The notes beneath the pieces are model-generated. The model saw only the letters and a program-made list of their open reading frames with translations. It was not told where the DNA came from and searched no databases. From the NCBI RefSeq assembly GCF_036588685.1, contig NC_086378.1, positions 35,193,578-35,257,577 on the forward strand: 64,000 nt of DNA. The letters are read 5' to 3'. This DNA comes from Mytilus trossulus. Taxonomy: Eukaryota; Mollusca; Bivalvia; Mytilida; Mytilidae. This document shows, piece by piece, positions 10,801 to 20,879 of this stretch (the first letter of the stretch is position 1; each line of letters starts with the position of its first letter). A program made the translations under genes and the position numbers.

Positions 10801-13208
10801 CAGTTTCTTTGCAAAATTTTTGATGGCTTTATGAAGTCCAATCAGAAACAATATGTTATTACGGTAACTTTAGTCATGATGAGTTCATTCCACATTGATG
10901 GCTTCACATTGCAAGAGTAAACGTATGTACCAAATAAGAAGCCTGTTATTGATTGGTGTTCGTATGTTGCTGTCTATCATAACTGATTTTTGCTTACTAT
11001 TTTGTACACAAAACCACCCGTTAATTTTCTTGTTTTGTTGCTTTAAATAGCATATTATAACTCACATACAATAATACCTTTATTAATATCTTTGTTTATA
11101 TATATATTGAGTTTATTTTGAATACAAATGCGTTTCTATCATCTGAACCGGCTTTACAGATATCGATATTTTTTCTACTTTCTACAGTGATCTATATTTC
11201 AAAAAATGGCATTTCACTTTCTTTTTTGTTAAATGCATACCTTGTTAGAAAGAAAGGCCCATGTCTCATAATACATTCACTGGGTGACGTCTGATCTCCT
11301 ATTGGTCTAGATAAGTTTGTGTAATAACCAATGGAAGGCGTATTGATAAACCATACACTATCCGACTCATCCAATAGTGGTTTATTCCTCCATACACACG
11401 GATATCTGCATCGTGGTATCTTATCTATAAATGAAAAAAACGCCTGATATGTCTATTAAAAGATATCAGTGTGAGGTTCATAATACAACAATTTAACGTG
11501 GAAATGACGTATATGTGGAGTAGATTGGTAGGTATGTTGTAAGGTTTGGCTTGAGTTAGAAGAAAGGTAGTAAACTGGAAAGTAAAAAGAATTAAAAGAC
11601 GATAGGTCTTTACGAATGTTGATCTGACATAGGTTGGTTTTGACGTCTGAAAGATTTGAACATGGAATGAAAATGAAGGGAATATCATCCTATAATGAAA
11701 ACAAAATCTGAACGCAATATATTTCGTGCGCCCGAAACGCTTTTCTTATTTAACAACTCTCAAAAATGAAAAAGGAATTCACTTTTTTTTTTTATGTCAT
11801 ACCGGCAATTTGTAGATTGTATATTGCTAATAATTCCTGTTTCAACAGTATCTACATATCTCATTTATTTTTTATCAATTAATACTCCTCTTTATCAATG
11901 AATATATATGTCATTTACGGCCGAACTTATGTGTACTTTTTTTTCTATGAAGAAAACGACAATCTCAAACTACTTTTTGGTTAATAATAATAGTTTGTTA
12001 AGTATGTAACGTCAAAGTATCTAAAGAGCACATATTCAACAGAAATAGCTGTCAAAAGTTTCTTTGCGACGAAAACATTTGTATATTTATGATTTGACAT
12101 TATACACGCTATTACTATAGGTATAAGTTTTATAGATTATCGTTGAATAGACCAATGGTTTATCGCTATTTTACCTATGACGCCATTGTCAATTTCGTCA
12201 ATTTCATATGGAACGCCATGTACTCTCTTAGTTTTTAGCAATAATTTTCAAACCACCCGACTCCAACGAGAAAAGAAAATATCAGTCAACTAGATCAAAG
12301 AATCATTTCGTAAAATAGCGATAGATTCAAATATACAAAAAAACGTTCAAGTATATATTTCAACAGATGGAGTACATTGGAAAGGATTAACTATACCGAA
12401 ACGTCGCCTGGCAACGTTCACAAAAATGATCTATTAAAAAATTGGGCAAACACAATATGTTATAAGCATCTATTTCTTAAAGAATAAATATTTAGCATGG
12501 ATAAATGTCTAGTTGTTCTTTATTATTGACGAAATAAATAGAACATCTGTTATTCGATTTTTAGGGATGTTGATTTTAGCATGGATGCAATTTGGGTATT
12601 CCTCATTACAGAGTAGATCATGGATCATTGGAGATCTATTAAAACCCATTTTTTTATGATTCAATATGGTTCAAAATTAATTTGGTAACTAATAATTAAC
12701 TATATAGTTTATAAGAATACGTCTATAAAATAACCACAGAATGGTAACTTTTTGCCAAACCGTAACAAAACGTAAGTAAAACAATGTCATAATAGGTGCA
12801 TTTTGGGTATAAAAAAAACAACGTTTCATACTGTCCGTCAACGCTGCACCTTTTCTTTAATCAATAAATTGTATGTATATGTATGGTATGTATATAGTGC
12901 AAATGGTTATATTGGATAACAATTGATTGAAGGTGCTTTATAACTGGTCAATAAACTTTAAAATGTTTAAATTATTATTTTAAGACTTGAGGTTTTCACC
13001 TCTGTCGAGCCGAACTGTGATCGATGATTTCTTACATGCACGTACTTTGGTTTCTTGTTAATAGCTGTTTTTGTGTCAATCATACCTAATTTCACATATT
13101 ATTATAAAACAATAAGAAGTGTACGTTTGTACAAAGGAACCTACCTGCATAACGGGTAAGAACAACACCAGCCGTGACCAACAAAATCAAAGGAAGTTGG
13201 AAACCCAT
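7857..13208 (-). CDS. Gene 1: five-exon secreted cysteine-rich protein (204 aa), complete
   Basis: CDS exons on the minus strand are 13208-13145, 11424-11241, 10594-10521, 9785-9714 and 8077-7857 (64, 184, 74, 72 and 221 nt; 615 nt in all, ending TGA). All introns are GT-AG and the phases (1,2,1,1) join without a frame break. Residues 1-21 (MGFQLPLILLVTAGVVLTRY) look like a signal peptide. Exon 2 has PRCRYPCVW and later SECIMRHGPFFL. Exon 3 has FACFKSLTISDTEWYYFL. Exon 4 has SFCELCDGSKF. Exon 5 has RPIGCNLPSIC, KCPNSEPYDNGRNC and a basic Arg/Tyr-rich tail. The ten Cys downstream of the signal suggest disulfides in an extracellular protein. The C-x3-PC, C-K-x-T-x-SDTEWYY and CELCD pattern recalls uncharacterised molluscan secreted proteins of the DUF7042-7045 type; that is recollection, not a search. 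Function is unknown. A 6-nt micro-exon at 8933-8938 may be added between exons 4 and 5. Confidence 0.85.
8933..8938 (-). other. Candidate 6-nt micro-exon of gene 1 (CTCTAA)
   Basis: On the minus strand a pyrimidine-rich tract ending in CATAACAG is followed by CTCTAA and then GTGAGTAT. It lies between exon 4 and exon 5. Both neighbouring exons join in phase 1, so six bases keep frame: the junction codon GAT becomes GCT-CTA-AAT (Ala-Leu-Asn). The same arrangement occurs in genes 2 and 3. Confidence 0.6.
9224..9436 (+). CDS. Possible 70-aa secreted peptide, antisense in gene 1 intron 4
   Basis: The first ATG (9224) opens MTRALHYVMCIFFFTIHGVS, which looks like a signal peptide with a plausible cleavage after VSA. 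The remainder of about 49 residues has three Cys (NTCMLA, ELCSID, LKCNM). The stop is followed 38 bases later by AATAAA (9475-9480), and a TATAAA-like sequence (9175-9180) lies about 45 bases upstream of the ATG. It sits between the micro-exon and exon 4 of gene 1 on the other strand. I do not recognise the protein. A chance ORF in AT-rich DNA remains quite possible. Confidence 0.3.
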   Translation: MTRALHYVMCIFFFTIHGVSALVRSYLNDTTPPNIYQFLNTCMLALQDTELCSIDLKCNMRFVLIRNLNL

Positions 13209-13223
13209 TGCAACTGATTAGCT
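13209..13223 (-). promoter_or_regulatory. 5'UTR splice acceptor just before the gene 1 start codon
   Basis: The minus strand reads TTATGATTTTTCAG, then CTAATCAGTTGCA, then ATG. Gene 2 has the same layout (TTTATTTCAG, CCAATTAGTTGCA, ATG; acceptor AG at 43956-43955). This suggests an upstream non-coding exon and an intron within the 5'UTR; I could not place that exon or a promoter. Confidence 0.5.
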
Positions 13224-15430
13224 GAAAAATCATAACAGTTAAAAATATACCTATAGTAATAGCGTGCTTAATGAAATTTTGTCATGATGTGAAAATGATT
13301 CCGAAGACCAACTTAAAACTTGCTGAGACGTTTGCCGAAGTGTATATTCCGCATTATTTTTCATTTCTACAATTCTTACCGATCAACCCTCTAAATAACA
13401 TCTAATATCACCAAATTATGGTACGTCACATCCGGTTGTACACGAAAATAGGTCGAAAAAATATTCCTTATAATCTGAAGGTTGTAGGTAAGTAATCCTA
13501 CATTTTATTGAGGTAAAATATTTTTGTGTCATAAACATATTTCTTTATTTGAAACAAAGATAAACTATGCACATTTTTTTATAAGTCGGTTTTAGCAAAT
13601 ACTAATTTAGTAAAATTAATGGTGGTATTACACCTAAATACAAATACTACTCAACATTAAACGATACAAATTTAAAAACATATTAGAAACGTAGGAGAGC
13701 TGATTCCAATCAAAATGGACTAAAATTAATACAATACTTGGAAATTGAGTAAGAGAACAGGAGGAAGATACGTTCCGTCAATTCAAATGATTTCTTAATA
13801 TAAAAATAAGAATATGTAGTGTGATTGCCAACCAAACGGATGTAACAATTAAAGGCAACTGCCCGGTCTTCAAAATTTAGAAAAGATGCATAACGTATAT
13901 GTGAATGTAAAATGCCCCGACATGAAAAGTATGAAACGAATCAATTAAGAAAACTAACAGCATAATTTATATCAAAACCAAATTTGACAGATGTGAACCA
14001 ACGAAAAACACTCAAAATTGCTCCTGATTAGGAAGAAGCACATAAAGAATTTAGTTTTACTATGCAAATTTCAATAGAACAATATTGGTATGTTTGTGGC
14101 CATACTCAGCATTTGGCGTGTAATACACACGGAGACTAACAAACTACAAACAACGCCCAATGACAATAACCAAATTAAAACTGCACAAAACTAGTTCCTC
14201 TTTACTTTTGGCAGATGTATTTCTTATGTTTCATAAAATAATAACAAAGTAAATATATATCGGTTTCTCTTCCAATCTATCACCAATATCAAGGACAGAA
14301 ATTGATTCAAAATATGAATGATAGAATGGGAATCGATCTTCTAAAAATTGTTATAAAAAGATGACAAAAAATAATTTTCAATCACTTAACTTCTTATATT
14401 TGTGTTACCTTAAAACTATAAGTATGTTGTCGTTGCTTTCGAAAGGAAGTTCCTCCTAGAAAACAGTATAATAAATGATAAGTGATTGGTTTTCTTTTTA
14501 TGCATTTCCTTAGTAGCAGCCGTACTTTAATTTGTTTTCCACATTTTTTAATCAAGCTGATACTATGCTAAGAATAGCCTACTAGGAAGTTGTACCATTT
14601 AAAAATAAATTGAAGTACACTTGCACTTTGTTAAATCAGTTAATCGTTTAAACATGCATATGATGTAAGAAAAACATATGTCCTTCAATTTTTTTTTTTA
14701 CTAAAATCAAGTTGTTTCAAACAAGCATATGATAAAAAAAAAAGAAAAAAAATAACGAGCCTGAGTGAAATTCAAACCAGGAGTCCGTAATCAAAAGAAA
14801 AATAAAAAGCGCTCAGGTACATTATTGAATGGACAACAATTGTCATATTTATGACAGGAATTTTCTGATATAGCAAGCGAACTGTCTCACTTGTCGCATA
14901 ACATTCCGTTAGCTTGACAACGACGTGTGAACACAACAAACAGGCATAATAGGTGAAAATTGAAAATAATGAGGTACAACATTCAACATTGAGTTTTAAT
15001 CTCAATCACTTCAAAAACAAACAATTATGTAACAAAGAAAATTCAAAAAGGCATGCATACAAGCACATTACAAAAAATGAAGGACAAGGAAACAAAAAAT
15101 GACCGTAGCACAATAACACAATAACGAATGTATAAGTACAGAGCCACGTTATATGTAACAAAGAAACACAACAAGCTTAAGGTATATAGAAAAACTATAT
15201 AAGCAAAAATGAAAGACAAAATTACAAAACTTAGAGCTATGTAAAATGGATATCACTAAAAACAGAAAGAATATCAACAAACACAGAGATTTAACAGCTT
15301 AGGAAAACGACAATACAACCATACCATACAATTATTATGCTTTAGTTTTATACAAATGTCAATATTCATGTAGATTGTTCAGCTTTTTTAAATACTTCTC
15401 ATTCTAAGTTATTTTAATTTGATAACCGAC
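13224..15430. other. Gene 1 upstream flank
   Basis: Should contain the gene 1 promoter and any 5'UTR exon. About 100 bp upstream of the ATG, the AACTTAAAACTTGCTGAGAC / GCCGAAGTG block resembles the gene 2 flank at 44010-44045 (TTTAAAACTGGTCGAGACGC). A diverged abundant repeat lies at 13815-13990. The rest is AT-rich without features I can name. Confidence 0.4.
13815..13990 (+). repeat. Diverged abundant dispersed repeat, plus orientation
   Basis: GTGTGATTGCCAACCAAACG, then AACTGCCCGGTCTTCA and ATGCCCCGACATGAAAAG align loosely with the unit at 2893. Confidence 0.45.
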
Positions 15431-15434
15431 TTAA

Positions 15435-15635
15435 ATTAAGCCGTTAGTTTTCTCGTTTGAATTGTTTAACATTATCAATTCGGGGCCTTTTATGGGTATC
15501 TATGCGGTATTGGCTTTGCTTATTGTTTAAGGCTGTACGGTGACCTATAGTTGTCCATGTTCATTTCTATGTCATTTTGGCCTTTTATGGAGAGTTGTCT
15601 CATTGACAATCATACCACATCTTCTTTTTTTTTAT
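15435..15635 (-). repeat. Abundant dispersed repeat, minus orientation
   Basis: Plus strand shows GTTTTCTCGTTTGAATTGTT, GGGGCCTTTTATGGGTATCT, GTACGGTGACCTATAGTTGT and GAGTTGTCTCATTGACAATC, the reverse complement of the unit at 2893. Confidence 0.75.
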
Positions 15636-15764
15636 ATGTATTAAAACTAAACAGACCAATACAGTGATCAACACTTTCAGTGTTGTATTTTACCATATTT
15701 TTTGTTCTATGAATAATGAGTACAGATTAAATTCTACTTGACAGGTAATCGATTTCCATATTGA

Positions 15765-16015
15765 ACCAACTATAAAAGAGGGACGAAAGATACCAAAGGG
15801 ACAGTCAAACTCATAAATTCAAAACAAACTGACAACGCCATGGCTAAAAATGAAAAAGACAAACAGAAAAACAATTGTACACGTGACACAACATAGAAAA
15901 CTAAAGAATAAACAACACGAACCCCACCAAAAACTAGGGGTGATCGCAGGTGCTCCGGAAGGGTAAGCAGATCCTGCTCCACATGCGGCACCCGTCGTGT
16001 TGCTTATGTGATTAC
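15765..16015 (-). repeat. 3' tail of the Penelope-like element
   Basis: Follows the RT reading frame directly. Contains the reverse complements of CATGTGGAGCAGGATCTGCT, CACCCCTAGTTTTTGGTGGG and GCCATGGCGTTGTCAGTTTG. Copies without RT occur across the window (650, 18395, 19432, 20560, 21797, 22960, 23705, 25300, 31270, 56650). Confidence 0.75.
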
Positions 16016-16462
16016 AAATCCGGTAAATAGTCTAATTCGGTAGGTCAAATTCATGAAAGGGAAGGGGATTGTAGTTACGACATAAGGAACATATCCGATA
16101 TCATTTGTGAAACGGTCAACCAACTCGTGATGGCGTCCGTAAAATATACGAAGGGATGATTTCAACTTCGCCATTTGGAACTCTTTGTTTAATAGCTTCC
16201 TTGTGAGCAGTAACCATCTATCAAGAAAATCATGATAGGAAATGCAAGCACGGGAATATCGTATCAATTGGGAGATATATACCCCGTATGCAGGTGCTGC
16301 TGGAATGTTGCTTCTTAGAAATGGAAAGTTCACAATTGGAATGCTGAAATCATCTCTTTTGTAGTAAAGTTTTGTCTTCAACCGACTCTCATTGTCAATT
16401 TCTAGATGTAAGTCAAGATATGAAGCCGACTTAACTGTATCTGTAGTATCCTTTATCTCCAA

Positions 16463-16612
16463 TTCGATGGGAATAAACTCATCATAGATACCAGGACTAA
16501 ATTTAGTATATACGCCAGACGCGCGTTTCGTCTGCTAAAGACTCATCAGTGACGCTCGAATCCAAAAAAGTTTAAAATGCCAAATAAAGTACGAAGTTGA
16601 AGAGCATTCAGA
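16463..16612 (-). mobile_element. Short hammerhead-bearing element inserted in the RT
   Basis: About 150 bp separate YVDRIYS from ELEIKDTTD, two segments adjacent in related RTs. The insert reads (minus) GAATGCTCTTCAACTTCGTA, the hammerhead at 16512-16555, then AAATTTAGTCCTGGTATCTA and GATGAGTTTAT. A short TATTC repeat at both edges may be a target duplication. Confidence 0.7.
16512..16555 (-). ncRNA. Hammerhead ribozyme motif, copy C (complete)
   Basis: Minus strand: stem I GCGTCA, core CTGATGA, stem II GTCT/AGAC with loop TTAGC, GAAAC, the self-complementary CGCGCG stem III, cleavage triplet GTC, and stem I partner TGGCGT. All conserved core positions are present. The very short stem III is typical of type I motifs that work best as dimers (known for newt satellite and Penelope-associated hammerheads). 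Confidence 0.75.
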
Positions 16613-18394
16613 ACCAAATAGAATAGATGCGATCCACATAGTCACCAAATTTAGAATTGTTTAGTGAAAGAACGTCATCTGTATAGCGGAAAGTAGAGTT
16701 AAAGGATATTGCTAACTTCTTATCTTTCTTCCAAAGAAGTTCCTGCATGAAGTCAGCCTCATAATAATAAAGAAACAAGTCAGCAAGTAGAGGGGCACAG
16801 TTTGTTCCCATTGGGATGCCGACAATCTGTTGAAAAACACGTCCTCCGAACGTAACAAATATGTTGTCACTCAGGAAATCAAGCATCTTGATAATATCGG
16901 TTTCAGAGAATTTTTTGTTTGAATCACAGTGATTCTTTACACAGTAGGATTTATCCCTCCCTAAGACAAGATACTTGTATCTACGTTGGCCATTCTTTTT
17001 TATGAAGCAAAGTAATACCAACTCTTTTAATTTGTATTTTAGTTTGGAATGTGGAATACTTGTGTGAAGAGTAGAAAAGTCAAATGTTTTAATACTGTTA
17101 CAAGATGAAAGAGAGTTAGATTGTATGTACTCTAAAAGATCTTTGGAATTTTTTAAGTATCCACATCTGATTCACGTCACCTCTAGAATAGGCAGTTTCA
17201 CAATAACTTTGAAGCCCGTCTTTGATTGCTGATAAAATAGATGTCAATAATTAGGAAAGGGGTTTCGTGGAGCACTTGGAAGACCCAGCAATATACCGTT
17301 GTTTGTAAGGACACTTATGTAGTTTAGGTATCCAATACAGTGATGGAAGATCCAGTTCTTCATCTTTGGTTGAAATACCAAAGGAACAAAGAACAGACCT
17401 ATGATTATCCAGGATTTCCTCTTTGGTTAGTGTCGTGAGGGTATATGTTGAGTTTCCAAGTGAATTGTCTATACCTAATTATTTTGGGCTTTGTCTGCAG
17501 GGACAACAACATATTTATCATGGAGGTCGGATAGGTTTTTAGCAACATTTGGGTCTTTGAAGATTGACGTAGTATGGGCATTGATGAACCCATTCAGTTT
17601 CTTAATTCTGATTTGTATTAACGACCTCACTGCCGTAATCCATTCGGATAGAGTGTCTACGTCTTTCTTCTCGCGCTTAGCCCATTGCCTGGCATAATCC
17701 TCGACTGAATCCATCAAAATTTTAAAGTTGTATTTCCAATTGATGGATTTAGGCTCACGATATTTCGGATCTTTCGATAACACGTTTCGTAGAGACGTGT
17801 TATTAACAATGTTAAGGTCACCGGTAATAACGTGCCCAGCAGGATTATATGTGAATTGGGAACTAACACAAGTGCAATCAGGAGTTTTAGACTTGAAGTC
17901 GTCAATTTCGAGATCCTGCAAAACGCGTTTGTAATTGAAAATTTTAGTTGCAATAGGTTTGGTATAGGTATAAGAAATTATTGGTACAGACTAGTCTTTG
18001 AAATAAGGAGGTATTTTCGATTGAACTAATTTATGATGAAGGATATTGCCTAGGTTGACGCCATCGAGACCTTTGTTGGCAAAGGAAAGATTTAGAAAAG
18101 ATCTTTTCTCTTTTTCATCTTTCGCAATGCGAACTGGCTTGAAAAGTCTGTGACTTGCAATATCCGAAATAATAGCTTGTAGTTTGTATTGGTTTGAATG
18201 AGGGTTTGTAACAGTGGATTCCAAACATAAATTGAACAGAGAATGAAGTTTTGAAAGGGGTAATGAATAAAGTTTCGTGCGAATGTGATGAATACCTAAC
18301 GGTTTTTGTATGTCTGGCAGCAAGTCATTAATAGAGACATCATGCAGAGAGGGTGATGTATAATGACGATGACCATGACTACGTCATATAATCA

Positions 18395-18595
18395 GGAGAG
18401 AGAGGCGAGGATACCAAAGGGGCATTTAAACTCATGCGTTGAAAATAAGCTGACAACGCCATTGCTAAAAATAAAGACAAACAAGCAAAAGTACACAAAA
18501 CAACATAGATGGGGGTGAGTTCATGAACACCGGAGATGTAAACAGAAACTTTTCCTGCTGTGGCATCCGTCATGTTGCTCAAGTTATATACATTA
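18395..18595 (-). repeat. Dispersed copy of the Penelope-like 3' tail
   Basis: Plus strand GATACCAAAGGGGCATTTAA through TGACAACGCCATTGCTAAAA to GCATCCGTCATGTTGCTCAA, the same module as 15765-16015 with diverged ends. Confidence 0.65.
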
Positions 18596-19059
18596 CTCTG
18601 TTATATAAATCTAATCTTCCAAAGAATTATTATTTGTTGAACTGTGTCCCTAACTACCCCTGATAGCATATATTATGAATGGGGTTGATGTTTTAACGTA
18701 TCCACAATATGAAAAAAACTTTCTCGTTTAAACTGTTTTAAACGTCCTTTATTTCGGGCCCTTTAATATGATATGTGTTCACCCATTGTTGAAGGCGGTA
18801 TGGTGACCTATTGTAACATACTTCTACTTCATTTTTATCTCTTTTGGAGAGTTATCACATTTGCGAACCTACCAATTGGTTTGATTTTCATATTAAAGTA
18901 AAGAAATGATTTTTATCGTTGTTCTTAAGACTATTGATCAACTTGTCAACTTCTAATTTTGTTAATATGTTTTATAAATTCTAATCATGTAAGATCAGTG
19001 TGTTTTTCAATCAAATAAAATACATTGTTAGCATCTTCCTTGATAAATGTAATCCAACT

Positions 19060-19230
19060 CATTTTCGCAAATACTTTATTTTGCAAATAGCCTAAAGTAG
19101 TCCACTTCGCAGCGATCTAATTTTGCAATTCTCAAATTAACTTGATGAAGTTAAGGTTGGAAAAAATCCCAGTATTACATATTCGCGACGATTTATATTC
19201 GCGATATATTTCCACTCGCAAATGTCGCAA
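19060..19230. repeat. GCGA-rich short repeat inside block 1
   Basis: Runs of TTCGCGA/TCGCGA-like words (ATATTCGCGACGATTTATAT, TTCGCGATATATTTCCACTC) within AT-rich DNA; a second copy lies at 21270-21460. Confidence 0.5.
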
Positions 19231-19431
19231 ATCTCTTTCTGAAATTAGTTGGTTCAGAGTATTTATGTCTTTGATTTTCTTAGTCAGCTGTGTAATTCAT
19301 ATGTAAATTGTTACATAGTTCTGAACTGCTGGTTCCCAATTAATGTCAATGCCAATAGTTTATATTGTTTGAATTTGTAAGTTTTTATTGAATTTCCCTT
19401 TTAAAATTCACAAAATTGTAATAATATGAAC

Positions 19432-19660
19432 AACACGATGGGTGCCACATGTGGAGCAAGATCTGCTTACTCTTCCGGAGAACCTTAGCCCCCCTATTTT
19501 TTTATTGGGATTCGTGTTGCATAGTCTTTAGTTTTGTATGTTGTATCTTGTGTACTACAATTTTTCTGTTTGTCTTCTCTTTCTTCGCCATGGTCATGCC
19601 AGTTTATTTTTGATCTATGAAAATGTTCCTCTTGTATCTTTCACACCTCTTCTTTTTACA
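19432..19660 (+). repeat. Dispersed Penelope-like 3' tail
   Basis: ACACGATGGGTGCCACATGT, GGAGCAAGATCTGCTTACTC, then CATGGTCATGCCAGTTTATT; matches the tail at 15765-16015 in reverse orientation. Confidence 0.7.
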
Positions 19661-20559
19661 TTGGCAACCGTTCTTTGTGGTTTGTTTTTAATTTTACTGC
19701 ACCAAATGTGGATTCCGACGACTTGTAGTTTTTAGGTGATGTTTAAGGCTAAGGTACTTGCAAATCCTAAACCATATACCGACGTTGAAGTTGTGATAAA
19801 ACCATATAAGAACTAAAAGTGAAATCAAATAAAAATATTGGATATCCGATAAGTAAAACGTATGAGTAATTTACATGTTTTTATTTAAATAATATTAGTC
19901 GCTAAATGTCAATCGTACTTTACATGTTGTTTTTTTGGAACTTGTCACACAAGCTGGTACAATTCTAAAAAAAAATACATGAATATGGACATCATTTACG
20001 TGCACACTGTTTCAAAGGTTCAATAAACTTGCTATAATAGCATAACTAGTAAATAGCTGATGTATTTTTTTCAAGTTTGGAGAAATCCAAACATGCCACG
20101 TTTAAAATTAAATGATAGCATAAACATGATGCAAGAGAAGGAAAGTTTTTTGTTTCTTTATTATGTGTTTATATCAATTCACAGAAATCAAAATCAAGGA
20201 ACCTTGTGATAAAATGTCCGAACATATTATTTATGTATAGAGTTTGGTAATTGTAAATATATTAACGTACGCCAAGTATTGACAGATGACGAAGTAGAAC
20301 GCAAACCTGTTTATGTTATAGTTATATACAAAATTAAAAAAAGAAATTCATGAAGTATTTGTTTGATTTATAAATTACTGAGAAACTGACGTCAAACCGG
20401 ATTATTATTATCAATTGTTTTATAGTTATATTTTATTGCGCTATCAACGACGTCATTTATGACAAATGAAAAAAAAAATGAAATAAGCAATAAAATATGA
20501 TTGCAAAAGTATATACCTTGATTAAAGTTTTGTATCTATCGACTTTCAAAGAGTTTATT

Positions 20560-20850
20560 GAAGGAAAGAAAATAAAAGTACCATAGAGACATTCGATATC
20601 AAAGGTAAAAAAAACAAACATAAATTCCATTGTCATTTTGTATCCGGTAAAGAGTTTTCCCTAGGCAATCGTATCACATCTTTTGTTTTATTTTAACTGT
20701 CTAAAAAAGAGAAAGACCAACAGATACATGTAAACAACAGTACCCCAAAAACAATATAGAAAACATAAGATCCCGCAACATTAACCCAACCAAAAACTGG
20801 GGTATATCAGGTGCTCCGGGGGTGTAAGAAGAAGTGGCACTCGTCATTGT
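20560..20850 (-). repeat. Diverged Penelope-like 3' tail
   Basis: TACCATAGAGACATTCGATA, ACAATATAGAAAACATAAGA and TATATCAGGTGCTCCGGGGG in tail order. Present at the equivalent place in block 2 (22960-23250) and at 25300-25580, 53410-53580 and 55540-55700. Confidence 0.6.
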
Positions 20851-20879
20851 CATAGGTGAATTATGGAATGAAAATACAC

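Larger units (their letters stand above)
15765..18350 (-). mobile_element. Penelope-like retroelement, frameshifted and interrupted
   Basis: Minus-strand pieces read in order: LLPDIQKPLGIHHIRTKLYS (18329-17991), DLEIDDFKSKTPDC to VVPADKAQNN (17921-17475), YWIPKLHKCPYKQRYIAG (about 17340-17270), RT motif A TFDFSTLHTSIPH (about 17090), motif B GIPMGTNCAPLLADLF (about 16830-16780), motif C FRYTDDVLSLNN (about 16685-16650), then after an insertion YLDLHLEIDNESRL and RYSRACISYHDFLDR to RIFYGRHHELVDRF (16462-16090). The order and motifs match Penelope-type reverse transcriptase. I see no GIY-YIG endonuclease in what remains. Several frameshifts, and the insertion at about 16463-16610, make it inactive. 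The coding end runs directly into the tail at 15770-16015. Confidence 0.85.
18640..20875. repeat. 2.2-kb block, copy 1
   Basis: Aligns along its length with 20880-23330: the TTTCTCGTTTAAACTG block, GGTGGAAAAAATCCCAGTAT-like block (19155 and 21370), the GCGA-rich stretch, the PLE tail, GATATCCGATAAGTAAAACG (19842 and 22227) and GGAACTTGTCACACAAGCTG. No gene inside. Confidence 0.7.

Noticed and set aside
16608-17021. Treating the RT fragments as separate host genes
   Set aside because: They are consecutive pieces of one Penelope-like RT separated by frameshifts and an insertion.
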